Shown: positions 34,740-43,876 of the stretch, one piece after another
Position numbering within the stretch: position 1 is the stretch's first letter
Layout: the number at the start of each line of letters is the position of its first letter
From: Niallia circulans NBRC 13626
Lineage (GTDB): Bacteria; Bacillota; Bacilli; Bacillales; Cytobacillaceae
Length of the DNA: 59,318 bases
NCBI RefSeq assembly: GCF_001591585.1
Contig: NZ_BCVE01000027.1
Location: forward strand, 1-59,318
Reading direction: 5' to 3'
The notes under the pieces: generated by a model
The model's input: only the letters and a program-made list of their open reading frames with translations
The model's database searches: none
Told to the model about the DNA's origin: nothing
Made by a program: the position numbers and the translations under genes

Positions 34740-35111
34740 TTATTTTTTCGACTTACCCGTTAATCCGCGTTTAATAACATCAAAGAAACTCAACGATTGA
34801 ACCATACGCTTCGGATCAACATACTCACGAATTGCTCGTAAAACTTTTTTCGGGTCTTTAGAAGAAAATGTATACGTCCCATTTCGTTTCGTTTGGATAG
34901 AATAACGCGGGATCCATTTCCCCTTGAACATGATGGAAGCAATTACATAATCTACCTCTTCCCAAGGAATCTGGATAAACTTGCGAGCATCACGGCTATT
35001 AAAGAATTCAAAGCCCTTGTCCCCAATCATAATCTTCCCATATTCTGAGATTCCTGTGTGTGAAGTTGCATTCATAACTAAATCGACTTTTGTATTAATT
35101 GATTGGACCAT
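34740..35111 (-). CDS. DUF956 family protein (ManO-like)
   Basis: A 123-residue soluble protein matching DUF956 (VDLVMNATSHTG; GKIMIGDKGFEFFN; IPWEEVDYVIA; FKGKWIPRYSI). The family is regularly found beside mannose-class PTS genes, and its lactic-acid-bacteria member ManO has been described as a regulator of that operon. Here it lies directly upstream of the PTS promoter on the same strand, which supports a regulatory or accessory role for the adjacent PTS. GGAG precedes the ATG. Confidence 0.85.
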   Translation of the reverse strand: MVQSINTKVDLVMNATSHTGISEYGKIMIGDKGFEFFNSRDARKFIQIPWEEVDYVIASIMFKGKWIPRYSIQTKRNGTYTFSSKDPKKVLRAIREYVDPKRMVQSLSFFDVIKRGLTGKSKK

Positions 35112-35574
35112 TTGTTTACTCCATTTCTATCTTTTAATACTAATAATTATACGTGTTTTTTTGCTTTAAGCAAATACTCTGGGAGAGTTCACATTAACTT
35201 AAGAATTTAGATTATGCAATTAAGAAGCTATTGTATTCAGCGGTATCTTTAGAATTACTAGCAAATAGTTTTGATGATGTTGATCAAATATTGGAAGTGG
35301 AATGCTCCAATCTATATGTTCACGGATAATTATTATTTCCGAACGTATTTAAAAAAAGTTTGAAATCATGCGTGCCGATTTTACAACATCGACACGCATG
35401 GAGAGTATTTTTAGGGCTGTCTATTTGACCATAATAGGACTAAAATTGGTTTCGCTTTTTTCTTTTGATCAGGAAATGAGGAATTAATATCAGATACGAT
35501 ATGCATAAAATACAAATCATAACCAAATCGCTATCTTGTTTATTTTTCAGCCTTCCTCAATCGGTGATGATCCA
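35112..35574. other. 463-base gap with a hairpin and a short open fragment
   Basis: A stem CATGCGTGCCGA / TCGACACGCATG (35368-35379 with 35389-35400, one mismatch) is followed by T-rich sequence on the minus strand and may be a terminator. On the plus strand about 40 codons are open from 35202 (LDYAIKKLLYSAVSLELL...) without a start codon or ribosome site; this looks like a gene relic I cannot place. Confidence 0.4.
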
Positions 35575-37575
35575 TTAGAGGGTGCTCCTAAATGTCTCTA
35601 CAATATGCTCTACTGTAAATCCATATTCCTCCATTAATCTATTTGCTGGAGCGGATGCACCAAAATGATCAATGGTAATCATTCTTCCATTATGTCCAAT
35701 ATATTCTCTCCAACCTAAACTAGAGCCTAATTCGATTGCCACACGTGCAGTTATATGACTAGGAATCACCCTTTCCTTATAATCTGCTGGTTGTTGTTCA
35801 AAAAGATCCCAGCTTGGCATACTTATAACAGAAACATATATGCCTTCCTTTTCTAACACTTCTTGTGCATCAAGAGCAAGGGTTACTTCTGAACCCGTAG
35901 CAAGTAACAGACCAACTACTTTTCCTTTTGCTTGTGATACAACATAAGCGCCTCTTTTTACCCCTTCATACACTTGTTCTTGATCAGCCTTAAGAGTTGG
36001 AAGATCTTGGCGAGTTAACACTAAAGCAGTCGGATGGTCTTGACTTTCAAGTGCTAAGCGCCATGCTGCCGCCGTTTCCTTCGCCTCTGCTGGCCTAATG
36101 ACTGAAATACCAGGCATTGCCCTTAATGCCGCAAGATGCTCGATTGGCTGGTGTGTCGGCCCATCTTCCCCGACTGCAATACTGTCATGTGTAAATACAT
36201 AAGTAACTGGTAACTTCATCAGTGCGGCTAAGCGAATCGCTGGGCGTAAGTAATCAGAGAAAACAAAAAAGGTTGCTCCAAATACTTTCACTCCACCGTG
36301 AAGAGCCATCCCGTTTAATGCGGCACCCATTGCAAATTCACGAACACCAAACCAAATATTGCGTGCTTCATAACCATCTAACGCAAAGTTCTTTTCCGAT
36401 GAAATCAAAGTTTTATTAGATCCTGCAAGATCAGCTGAACCACCGATCATTTGTGGAATGGCATTTGCTGCTGCATTTAATACTCTTCCTGAAGATTCCC
36501 TCGTTGCTATTTTTAATCCTGATTCAAATATAGGCAGATCCTTTCGCCAGTTTATAGGAAGTTCGCCTTTTACAGCACTCTCAAATTGCGCTGCAAGTTC
36601 AGGATAGGTTGCTTTGTACTCCTCAAATTGTTCATTCCACGCTTGCTCTATGGCTTTTCCTTTTTCTCTGATACTCGCAAAATGCTTTTCTACTTCTTCT
36701 GGTACAAAAAATGGTTCTTTTGCTTCCCACTGATAAGCCGCTCTCGTTAATTCAATTTCTTCTTTCCCAAGAGGTGCACCATGACTCGCCGAGGAACCAG
36801 ACTTATTAGGTGAACCAAAACCAATTGTTGTTTTAACCTCAATTAAAGTAGGTCGTTCTAAATCTGTCTTTGCTTCTTTCACTGCCTTTTGGATAGCTTC
36901 AATATCATTACCATCTTCTACGCGCAGGACTTGCCATCCATATGCTTTAAATCGATCTGCTACACTTTCAGAAAAAGATAGATTGAGATTCCCGTCTAGT
37001 GAAATATCGTTAGAATCATATAGCACAACTAAACGACCTAGCTTTAAGTGCCCTGCTAGGGAAGCTGCTTCCGCAGATACCCCTTCCATTAAATCCCCAT
37101 CGCCACAAAGACTATATGTAAAATGATTTATTATATGGAAATTCTCCTTATTATACCTTTCAGCTAGATGACTTTCTGCCATTGCCATACCAACCGCCAT
37201 CGCGATACCTTGACCAAGCGGGCCTGTTGTCGCTTCTACTCCTTCTGTATGTCCATATTCAGGATGTCCAGGTGTTTTGCTTCCCCATTGACGGAAATTC
37301 TTTAAATCCTCAATCGTCAGCCCATATCCGAATAGATGAAGCATACTGTATAGCAGGGCTGAACCGTGACCAGCCGACAGGATAAAACGATCACGATTCA
37401 GCCATTTAGGATTAGCAGGATTTATATTCATTTCTTTTGCCCATAACGTATAAGCCATTGGAGCAGCCCCCATTGCAATTCCTGGGTGACCAGAGTTCGC
37501 TTGTTCAATTGCGTCAATGGATAATAATCTAATAGTGTTAATAGCTAATTGGTCAATCAATTGGTTTGTAGTCAA
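35575..37575 (-). CDS. tkt: Transketolase
   Basis: The 666-residue thiamine-diphosphate enzyme transfers two-carbon ketol units in the pentose phosphate pathway. Motifs: [15 protein letters not shown] (about 28-42), the ThDP site [36 protein letters not shown], and [16 protein letters not shown]. Full length. The start is a TTG with AAGGAG 11 bases upstream. It ends a fructose-type PTS operon, after the epimerase, so it is probably an inducible extra transketolase rather than the housekeeping copy. Confidence 0.95.
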   Translation of the reverse strand: MTTNQLIDQLAINTIRLLSIDAIEQANSGHPGIAMGAAPMAYTLWAKEMNINPANPKWLNRDRFILSAGHGSALLYSMLHLFGYGLTIEDLKNFRQWGSKTPGHPEYGHTEGVEATTGPLGQGIAMAVGMAMAESHLAERYNKENFHIINHFTYSLCGDGDLMEGVSAEAASLAGHLKLGRLVVLYDSNDISLDGNLNLSFSESVADRFKAYGWQVLRVEDGNDIEAIQKAVKEAKTDLERPTLIEVKTTIGFGSPNKSGSSASHGAPLGKEEIELTRAAYQWEAKEPFFVPEEVEKHFASIREKGKAIEQAWNEQFEEYKATYPELAAQFESAVKGELPINWRKDLPIFESGLKIATRESSGRVLNAAANAIPQMIGGSADLAGSNKTLISSEKNFALDGYEARNIWFGVREFAMGAALNGMALHGGVKVFGATFFVFSDYLRPAIRLAALMKLPVTYVFTHDSIAVGEDGPTHQPIEHLAALRAMPGISVIRPAEAKETAAAWRLALESQDHPTALVLTRQDLPTLKADQEQVYEGVKRGAYVVSQAKGKVVGLLLATGSEVTLALDAQEVLEKEGIYVSVISMPSWDLFEQQPADYKERVIPSHITARVAIELGSSLGWREYIGHNGRMITIDHFGASAPANRLMEEYGFTVEHIVETFRSTL

Positions 37576-37692
37576 TTTAATAAAGCTCCTTTATTTTTTA
37601 AATTGTTTGTTTTTCTGAATATCTATTATTTATTTAAAAGGATTTTACAATGTATAAAGAGGCGGGTTTCCTTCCCCCACCCCTTTAAAAAA

Positions 37693-38388
37693 TTAGGATT
37701 CTACTTCTTTCCCAGTCATGTCCTTGTAATCTTGACACATAATTTCCCATGACTTTTCAATATCTTCATTTACTCCAAATAAGCCACTGCGGCCGACGAT
37801 ATAAATGTCAGGACCAGCTTCATCAATTCTCTTAAATGTTTTTCGACTAGAGGAACCATCCATTTCAATAACATATTGATATCCCTTTTTGTCTCGTAAT
37901 TCTCTTAATGCTACAATTTTATCTAATGTGCTTTCGATAAAACGCTGCCCGGCAAACCCTGGATCCACTGTCATAATGGTTATTTTATCTACTAATTCAA
38001 TATATGGAAAAATTGTTTCAATAGTCGTTTCTGGATTCAGTACTACTCCAGCTTTTAACCCAGCATCATGTATTTGATCAATTAAACGAAAAGCTAAACC
38101 ATCAAGTACTTCCGCATGCATGCAAATCCATTCACACTTTAAATCAACCAATTGTTGAACCCAGAAACTTGGATTTGTAACCATAAGATGGGCAGACATA
38201 GGTAAATCACTTATCTTCCGTACTTCCTCGATAAACCAAGGGGATAAAGTAATATTCGGCACATAATGCCCATCCATAATATCAATATGATAAGAATCTA
38301 CATGCTGATTTAAAAATGTGATTTGTTCTTTAAATTTATCTAAATCCATAGTCATTAAGGATGGTGAAAATCCTACTTTTTTCATCAT
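37693..38388 (-). CDS. D-allulose-6-phosphate 3-epimerase (AlsE-like) or ribulose-phosphate 3-epimerase
   Basis: A 231-residue TIM barrel of the RPE family, closer by eye to E. coli AlsE (SPSLMTMDLDKFKEQI, HIDIMDGHYVPNITLSPWF, ITIMTVDPGFAGQRFI, IVGRSGLF). Metal ligands His/Asp/His/Asp appear in HIDIMDGH, HLMV and IEMDGSS. AlsE converts allulose-6-phosphate to fructose-6-phosphate. The start is the ATG eight bases after GGAGG. It lies between PTS IIC and transketolase, so it probably epimerises the phosphorylated ketose brought in by that PTS. Confidence 0.85.
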   Translation of the reverse strand: MMKKVGFSPSLMTMDLDKFKEQITFLNQHVDSYHIDIMDGHYVPNITLSPWFIEEVRKISDLPMSAHLMVTNPSFWVQQLVDLKCEWICMHAEVLDGLAFRLIDQIHDAGLKAGVVLNPETTIETIFPYIELVDKITIMTVDPGFAGQRFIESTLDKIVALRELRDKKGYQYVIEMDGSSSRKTFKRIDEAGPDIYIVGRSGLFGVNEDIEKSWEIMCQDYKDMTGKEVES

Positions 38389-38507
38389 TTGCTCAACCTC
38401 CACAAACCTGCTATTTTCTTTAAATTAATGCTCTTTTTTTAAACCAAACTTATTAACTAATAAAACTTAGCTTTACTGGTATATCAGTTAATGGTCCGTG
38501 CATTTAG

Positions 38508-39599
38508 TTAAAGAATTTGTATATCATCTAAATCAATATCTTCCTCTTCCACTTCTACTTGTTCGTCTTCTTTTACGTTTTTCTTAATTAAGGCAAGCGC
38601 TAATCCTGTAACGACTACATTCACTAGAATAGCTGCAACACCCGCCCAAGGATTGGACATAGTTGGTAACATAAATACGCCGCCAAATGGTACTGTTGCA
38701 TCTGCTCCTAACACCATTGTTACTGCTCCGCCAGCTGCTCCTCCAATGGCTACAGCTGTTACAGTACGAACGATATCATTCATAACAATTGGGATTACCC
38801 CTTCAACGATATTAACAACACCCATTGGCACCGCTGACTTTAATGTCTCTACTTCTGATCGAGTATAAATATTTTTCTTAAAGACTTTTGCAATAAAGTA
38901 AGCTAATCCAAATCCAATTGGAGTTGCTGTATTTACTAATTGTAAAGCTGTGATCGGCCCATTAATTCCTTCTGCCTGCATGGTTAATACGAAGGCAAAC
39001 ACAGTCTTGTTAATTGGACCGCCAAAGTCAATTCCGCTCAATAGACCAACAATTCCGCCGAATACTAATAAAGAGGAGGTTCCTAAACTGTTTAATGCAT
39101 CTGTTAATAAGGATGTAAAGGCAGCAATCGGGATACCGATAATGTATACCATGATTAATCCACCAATAATGGATGTGAAGAATGGAACAATTAGGGTTGG
39201 CATTAACCCTTTAGCCCAGCTAGGAACTTTAAAATGTTTTATAATTGCTATAGCAAGATAACCTGATAAAAATCCTCCCAAAATACCACCAATAAATCCA
39301 GCACCAATCGCGTTAGCAGTTAAACCAATAATGAATCCTGGAGCTATTCCTGGTTTACCAGCAATGGAATAAGAAATCCCTGTTGCAATAACGGCAGGTA
39401 ATAACCCTAAACCTGCTCCACCCATTGTTGCTAATGCATCCCATATGTTAAATTCCCCTTGTACTAAGGTACCTTGACTAGTCCCGCCAAAAGCCATACC
39501 AATTGCGATTAAGAAACCTGCTCCACAAACAATTGGAATCAAAAATGAAATTGCTGTTAATAAATGGCCTTTTAAATTTAATTTTTTTACTCCACTCAT
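38508..39599 (-). CDS. PTS fructose-family IIC subunit
   Basis: The 363-residue membrane channel has about nine helices, with FruA-type IIC features: AISFLIPIVCGAGFLIA, GKPGIAPGFIIG, GFIGGILGGFLSGY, FGGPINKTVFAF. A strongly acidic tail (QVEVEEEDIDLDD) closes it. It works with the separate IIA and IIB proteins encoded just upstream. Being unfused to A and B is typical of pentitol- or ketose-specific members rather than of the main fructose PTS. AGGAGG precedes the start. Confidence 0.92.
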   Translation of the reverse strand: MSGVKKLNLKGHLLTAISFLIPIVCGAGFLIAIGMAFGGTSQGTLVQGEFNIWDALATMGGAGLGLLPAVIATGISYSIAGKPGIAPGFIIGLTANAIGAGFIGGILGGFLSGYLAIAIIKHFKVPSWAKGLMPTLIVPFFTSIIGGLIMVYIIGIPIAAFTSLLTDALNSLGTSSLLVFGGIVGLLSGIDFGGPINKTVFAFVLTMQAEGINGPITALQLVNTATPIGFGLAYFIAKVFKKNIYTRSEVETLKSAVPMGVVNIVEGVIPIVMNDIVRTVTAVAIGGAAGGAVTMVLGADATVPFGGVFMLPTMSNPWAGVAAILVNVVVTGLALALIKKNVKEDEQVEVEEEDIDLDDIQIL

Positions 39600-39642
39600 T
39601 ATTAACCCTCCTTTTAATTAAAGACCTCTCTCCATAAATTTC

Positions 39643-40095
39643 TTAGCTACATAAAGCTTCTTTCACATCTTCCGCATTTTTGGATTGCAGCATCTTCTTA
39701 ATGACTTCATCATTTCCTAGTTTTCTAGCAAATAATGATAATAATTTCAGATGACTTTGTGCTCCGTCATCGTTTCCAACAGCAAACAGAATGATTCCTT
39801 TTACACCCTTTCCATCGAGGCTCTCCCAAGCAATTTCCTCTTGCGTTATACCAATGGCTACCCCTATTTTTTCAACAGAATCGCTTTTACCATGAGGAAT
39901 AGCAATATAATTGCCTATCCCAGTCTGTCCGATTGCTTCTCTCGCATAAATATCCTTTGTGAACTCTTCGATATCTTTAATGTACTTGTTTTCAAGTAAC
40001 ACCTCAGCTAATTCCTGAATAGCTTCTTCTTTACTTTTAGCGCTCATGTTGGTTTTGATTGTATTTATATCTACAATGTTGTTTACTTCCATCAT
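39643..40095 (-). CDS. PTS fructose-family IIA protein
   Basis: A 150-residue cytosolic phosphocarrier with the EIIA-Fru active site IAIPHGKSDSV (His about 67), preceded by REAIGQTGIGN. It accepts phosphate from HPr and passes it to the IIB encoded upstream. Two adjacent ATGs are possible starts (40095 or 40092); GGAG spacing fits either. It lies 17 bases downstream of IIB and 43 bases before IIC in the same operon. Confidence 0.93.
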   Translation of the reverse strand: MMEVNNIVDINTIKTNMSAKSKEEAIQELAEVLLENKYIKDIEEFTKDIYAREAIGQTGIGNYIAIPHGKSDSVEKIGVAIGITQEEIAWESLDGKGVKGIILFAVGNDDGAQSHLKLLSLFARKLGNDEVIKKMLQSKNAEDVKEALCS

Positions 40096-40112
40096 TCTCT
40101 CTCCTTTTACGA

Positions 40113-40430
40113 TTATTTCTTTTGACTTACAACCTCTGCTGCTTTTTCAATTAGTTTATTTGGTGATTTAACAGCTATCTCTGTGGTGACTTGGATAATT
40201 CGCTTTCCGTCAAACCGTTCTCTTCCTGCGATTTTGACATCTGTAGCCAAAATTACGATGTCTGCTTCAGCTATTTGCTGTTGCGATAATTCATTCTCTA
40301 TTCCAATCGTTCCTTGTGTTTCAATATGAATTTCATGACCTGCCTTCTTTCCAGCATTCTCTAATTTTTCCTGTGCGATATACGTATGGGCAATCCCAAC
40401 TGTGCAAGCTGCAACTCCAACTATTTTCAT
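40113..40430 (-). CDS. PTS fructose-family IIB protein
   Basis: A 105-residue EIIB-Fru domain with the phosphorylated cysteine at position 9 (AACTVGIAHTYIAQEKLE). Separate, full-length single-domain protein. It receives phosphate from IIA and phosphorylates the sugar during transport through IIC. Flanked by a second IIA-like gene 11 bases upstream and the IIA gene 17 bases downstream. AGGAGG, with a short spacing, precedes the ATG. Confidence 0.93.
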   Translation of the reverse strand: MKIVGVAACTVGIAHTYIAQEKLENAGKKAGHEIHIETQGTIGIENELSQQQIAEADIVILATDVKIAGRERFDGKRIIQVTTEIAVKSPNKLIEKAAEVVSQKK

Positions 40431-40441
40431 GATTATTCCTC

Positions 40442-40876
40442 CTAATATCCTATAATTTCTTCGCTGAATTCTTCTTCTTCATGACTTTTCAATAAGCGGT
40501 TTAGATACTCTTCATCTGCAAAAGATCGGATAAATGAAGAGATGCGTTTCTTTATATTAACGCTTTCATTTTTCTTTAATAAAATAATAATCACTAGACA
40601 GATATCTTTTGACTGATCCCATGTTATGATTGGATTTACTAAACGGATAAATAGAATTTGACTTTTCTTGAGTTGATCACTTTCAATATGTGGCAGCATT
40701 ACATGCTCTGCGATTAACGTACTGCCTATTTTATCTCTCTCATTTAATTGATGGATCACTTCCTCTTTTGATATAGGATTATCTTGTGAAACAATCTTAG
40801 AAATAAAAGAGTAGATTTCTTCTTTTGTTTTTAATTCACAATTAAAATAAACTTGATAGATTGAATTAATATCCAT
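40442..40876 (-). CDS. Second EIIA-like protein, probably regulatory
   Basis: A 144-residue protein with the EIIA-Fru/Mtl pattern around the active His (AEHVMLPHIESDQL, His about 63) and upstream NERDKIGSTL. It overlaps the PRD regulator gene by 11 bases. Many PRD activators carry a fused EIIA domain at the C-terminus; here the regulator ends after its EIIB-like domain, and this gene looks like that missing domain encoded separately. It probably modulates the regulator by phosphotransfer rather than feeding transport. Confidence 0.8.
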   Translation of the reverse strand: MDINSIYQVYFNCELKTKEEIYSFISKIVSQDNPISKEEVIHQLNERDKIGSTLIAEHVMLPHIESDQLKKSQILFIRLVNPIITWDQSKDICLVIIILLKKNESVNIKKRISSFIRSFADEEYLNRLLKSHEEEEFSEEIIGY

Positions 40877-42362
40877 GGTAAATTTCCTCTATTTTTCCCT
40901 GAAGTCTCTTCTGATCATCCATTGTAAACATTGCACTCACTAATAAATAAGGAATAGCTACTTCTTCCTTCATATGAACTGTACTTAAAATCAATTCAGC
41001 ATCTGAGTACTTCTCTTTTAATATCTGTGTATTTCGTGATGCCACTACATCCACTATTTCTAACTCGGGGAATTTCTTGGAAACCTTTGCTCTTAGAAGT
41101 TCTGAAGTTCCAATTCCCGTTGTACACATGATTAATGTTTTGATTGGATGCTGATATTGTCTCGTTTCCAGCGCCTTTGCAAAATAGAGGGTGATAAAAC
41201 CATTTTCATCATCATTTATCGCTGGTAAGTTGAATTTTTCACTAATCGATCCAGAAACCTTCCTTACCCCCATAAATACTTCTTCATACGTCAACTTAAT
41301 CTGACTTAACAAATTATTTTTAACCCGAATCTTGTGCTCCAATCGATTCAGCATTGGTTTAATATGATTGGCTAAATCGACAAATATAGACTGACACTGG
41401 CTGTCTATATCCATTCCTAAGCTGGTGCTCATTCCTTCAATATAGGCCTTCGTTACTCTAATCACTTCTGATGAAAAAGTAGAAGTAATAGCATGCGATC
41501 CCTGCATTCTTGATGACACTAGATATTGATAAAGAAAATACACTTCCATATCTGGCAAAGGACTGTTCAAATATTTCTCGATATTCTGCACAATCATCTT
41601 AGCAAGCGGATACAAAATATCTCGCTGCATGTTTTCCATTTCTTTAGAAGAAATCTCATCAGTAAATAACCTGATAGGAACTTTCCTTGATCGGCTCAAA
41701 AGTATATATAAATGAGAAAAAATATTCACATTATATGGATAAGGAATCGTTATGTTTAAATCCTCTTCCATCTTTCTCAATTGCTCCAATATAAATAAGA
41801 CATCGTATTGATTAAAATTCAATTTCGGATTCCGCTTTAAATCATCAATATCAATAATATGAAAGATCTCAATAATATCTTTAATTGCCTTCCTAATATT
41901 CACTTCATCCCCAAGAATGGCTAAAGTTCTATTTTTTCGCTCTAAAACTAAATTGTATTTTTTTAGCTCTTCACTCATTATTTGTTCATCATTAAAAGCA
42001 ACAGAGTCTCCTACATAATAGTCACTAAATAAATGATAAACATTTATAGGTTTCGGCGAAGACAATAATAGTTGTTCCATTATTCGTTTACGTCTCTCTT
42101 GAGGAGAAAACTGCATTTTCTTGTCTTTATAATTGCTTTTTTGTGCATGAATAAATTTTTCGTAATCTAGTTTATATCCTCTCCCTCTTTCAGATATGAT
42201 TAAAGGGCCATCCTCGTACTCGTCATTAATTTTATTTACTAAACGATAGACTGTTTTTTGAGAAACATTTAGTACTTCAAGGAGTTCCTTCGAAGTAACA
42301 TATCCTTGAGTCTTTGAAAGAAACAGTAACAGATCTTGTTCATAATTACTTTTAGAACTCAT
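40866..42362 (-). CDS. PRD-containing transcriptional activator (MtlR/ManR/LicR type)
   Basis: A 498-residue regulator: N-terminal HTH (TSKELLEVLNVSQKTVYRLV, about 18-37), a middle region with one or two PRD modules (His-containing helices near IEIFHIIDID and VDLANHIKPMLNRLEHKI), then an EIIB-like domain (MCTTGIGTSELLRAKV, Cys about 411). The usual C-terminal EIIA is missing and appears as the next gene. It probably activates its own operon (IIA-like, IIB, IIA, IIC, epimerase, transketolase) when dephosphorylated by sugar transport. Confidence 0.9.
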   Translation of the reverse strand: MSSKSNYEQDLLLFLSKTQGYVTSKELLEVLNVSQKTVYRLVNKINDEYEDGPLIISERGRGYKLDYEKFIHAQKSNYKDKKMQFSPQERRKRIMEQLLLSSPKPINVYHLFSDYYVGDSVAFNDEQIMSEELKKYNLVLERKNRTLAILGDEVNIRKAIKDIIEIFHIIDIDDLKRNPKLNFNQYDVLFILEQLRKMEEDLNITIPYPYNVNIFSHLYILLSRSRKVPIRLFTDEISSKEMENMQRDILYPLAKMIVQNIEKYLNSPLPDMEVYFLYQYLVSSRMQGSHAITSTFSSEVIRVTKAYIEGMSTSLGMDIDSQCQSIFVDLANHIKPMLNRLEHKIRVKNNLLSQIKLTYEEVFMGVRKVSGSISEKFNLPAINDDENGFITLYFAKALETRQYQHPIKTLIMCTTGIGTSELLRAKVSKKFPELEIVDVVASRNTQILKEKYSDAELILSTVHMKEEVAIPYLLVSAMFTMDDQKRLQGKIEEIYHGY

Positions 42363-42379
42363 CTCCTTGCCTCCTTGCT

Positions 42380-42442
42380 ATTATATTAACCTATACAATA
42401 ACATACGCTTCGCTGGAAAATGACCGTTGCAACGGTCATTTT
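42380..42442 (-). promoter_or_regulatory. Promoter with perfect palindrome upstream of the PRD regulator operon
   Basis: The minus strand has TATAAT (42380-42385) but a poor -35 (GCGTAT), as expected for an activator-dependent promoter. Centred about 57 bases upstream of the likely start lies a perfect palindrome at 42417-42442 whose half-site is ATGACCGTTG. This is a good candidate operator for the PRD regulator. Its plus-strand T run also makes a terminator reading possible. Confidence 0.5.
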
Positions 42443-42569
42443 TTCATAGAATCTCTAGGTGATTTCTTTCCATCGTCAGACTGACAAAGCATTATGCATA
42501 AATGGTTTATGGTGGACAAAGCCCATCTACACCTGTAGTGTGTTTATTCATGTTATAAAAAGAAACAGA

Positions 42570-42612
42570 GACGCCTAATAAGTTCAGCGAACTTATTAGG
42601 CGTCTTTTTTTT
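42570..42612 (+). terminator. Strong terminator-like hairpin with no cognate plus-strand gene
   Basis: GACGCCTAATAAGTTC / GAACTTATTAGGCGTC 16-bp perfect stem, 3-base loop, followed by eight T on the plus strand. No intact plus-strand gene lies before it; sequence from 42443 to 42569 may be the relic of one. Confidence 0.7.
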
Positions 42613-42828
42613 AAACATTGATACCGTCATATCCTTTCTACAGGAAGATTCCTTTTTAGTAGCTTAAATTTCTTAAGATCACCAAAAATACAAAAATAAA
42701 ATAAACCCTGCCATTTGGCAAGATTTTATTTATACTAATTCTTTTAAATTATGAATGTAAATCCTGCGAATTTTTTCTATTTGGTTGATATAGGGTTTTC
42801 ATCTTCTTCCATGTCCGCACAACTTTGA

Positions 42829-43026
42829 TTAATAGCAAATTCTGTTCCTTTCATTATATAATACCATTCCTAAAATTGGTCCTCCAGATGCACCTATTCC
42901 AGTCCATATTACATACGCTGTTCCCATTGGATTTCCATTACATAGGCAAGTAAAATAAAACGTAAGCCAAACCCTGAGCTAAATAAACCAACTATAGTCT
43001 AGAAGTTCTCGTCAACATACTTCTTT
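42829..43026 (-). pseudogene. Relic of a small multidrug resistance (SMR/SugE-type) transporter
   Basis: On the minus strand, about 36 codons read NGNPMGTAYVIWTGIGASGG then PILGMVLYNE, the conserved middle of SMR proteins (compare GTAYAVWTGIG in SugE/EmrE). Upstream, in another frame, comes GLFSSGFGLRFILLAYVM, like the preceding helix. A frameshift separates them, and both N- and C-terminal parts are missing or scrambled. It is clearly a decayed gene. The remaining 42363-43168 sequence shows no intact gene. Confidence 0.75.
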
Positions 43027-43168
43027 ATTGATCATCTCTTACTCTCCTTTCTGCGGATAAGTTTTGTACTGTTCATTTAAGTTGATTTTTGTATAAAATT
43101 TACTTTCTATTAAAATAATTACAACTTATAATGTATTTAAAACTATACTAAGGAGAAAGAAATGAATT

Positions 43169-43513
43169 ATGAAAACATCTACCCCATGCCCTAACTGTAA
43201 TAAATCTCTTACAATCGAACATTTTGAAGATTTTCCATCACCATTTAATATGAAATGCCCGCATTGTAAGGCCAAGTTAAAAGAAACGAAGATGACACCA
43301 ATATTAATTTTAGTAGCAATAATCATAATTCCTCTCTTTATTTTACTTGGTGTCACTGTCAAAAACTTTTTAACTAACTTCTTTCCTGTTGTGGAAAAAA
43401 TCCCCACAGCAATAATTTTCCTAGCATTTTGCTATCCCGTTTATGCTTTATATGAAGCTTTCAATGCTGTTATTATCTTTAAAGGGAATCTCCAATTAAA
43501 AAAACGTCAGTAA
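43169..43513 (+). CDS. Zinc-ribbon plus two-helix membrane protein, unknown function
   Basis: A 114-residue protein: an N-terminal zinc ribbon (CPNC at about 7-10 and CPHC at about 30-33), then two predicted membrane helices (about 43-65 and 80-103) and a Lys-rich tail. No family assigned. AAGGAG lies 14 bases before this ATG. An ATG seven bases upstream is better spaced but opens a different frame ending after ten codons (MNYENIYPMP), so either initiation is inefficient or a small upstream peptide couples to it. It ends at a good terminator. Confidence 0.65.
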   Translation: MKTSTPCPNCNKSLTIEHFEDFPSPFNMKCPHCKAKLKETKMTPILILVAIIIIPLFILLGVTVKNFLTNFFPVVEKIPTAIIFLAFCYPVYALYEAFNAVIIFKGNLQLKKRQ

Positions 43514-43519
43514 TAATAG

Positions 43520-43546
43520 AAGCGTGAATTCTCTCACGCTTTTTGT
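43520..43546 (+). terminator. Terminator after the zinc-ribbon membrane gene
   Basis: AAGCGTGA / TCACGCTT 8-bp stem with a 6-base loop, followed by TTTTTG on the plus strand, six bases after the stop codon. Confidence 0.85.
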
Positions 43547-43622
43547 ATTAAATTAGAGCTTTTCTTTCCGATTGCACAGCTGTTATCTACTTTCCTTACG
43601 TTTAACTATTAGCTTTCGTCCA

Positions 43623-43732
43623 TCACATATTTCCGTATCTAATTCTTGTTAATTTCATGAAAACGATGTCTTCATTTTCTATATCAAACAAAAACACCAT
43701 ACTCCCACGACATCGTCTAAAACCTTAGCCAA
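43623..43732 (-). pseudogene. Possible relic of a small gene
   Basis: AAGGAGGA lies eight bases before a TTG that opens LAKVLDDVVGV. In a neighbouring frame the text continues as MVFLFDIENEDIVFMKLTRI and then stops. One frameshift joins them into a protein-like sequence of about 35 residues. No family recognised; the rest of 43547-43876 shows nothing else. Confidence 0.3.
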
Positions 43733-43876
43733 CTTTACTCCTCCTTGCTTCACTTTAGTTATCTGTTTTCACTTCATGTCGAATCTTTTAGTTTTTTGTG
43801 GAATTCTATTCCTTTAATAATTCCAGTATTTGATATACCATAAATATACTTATTACGTTTGAAAGGCGGTGAATTC

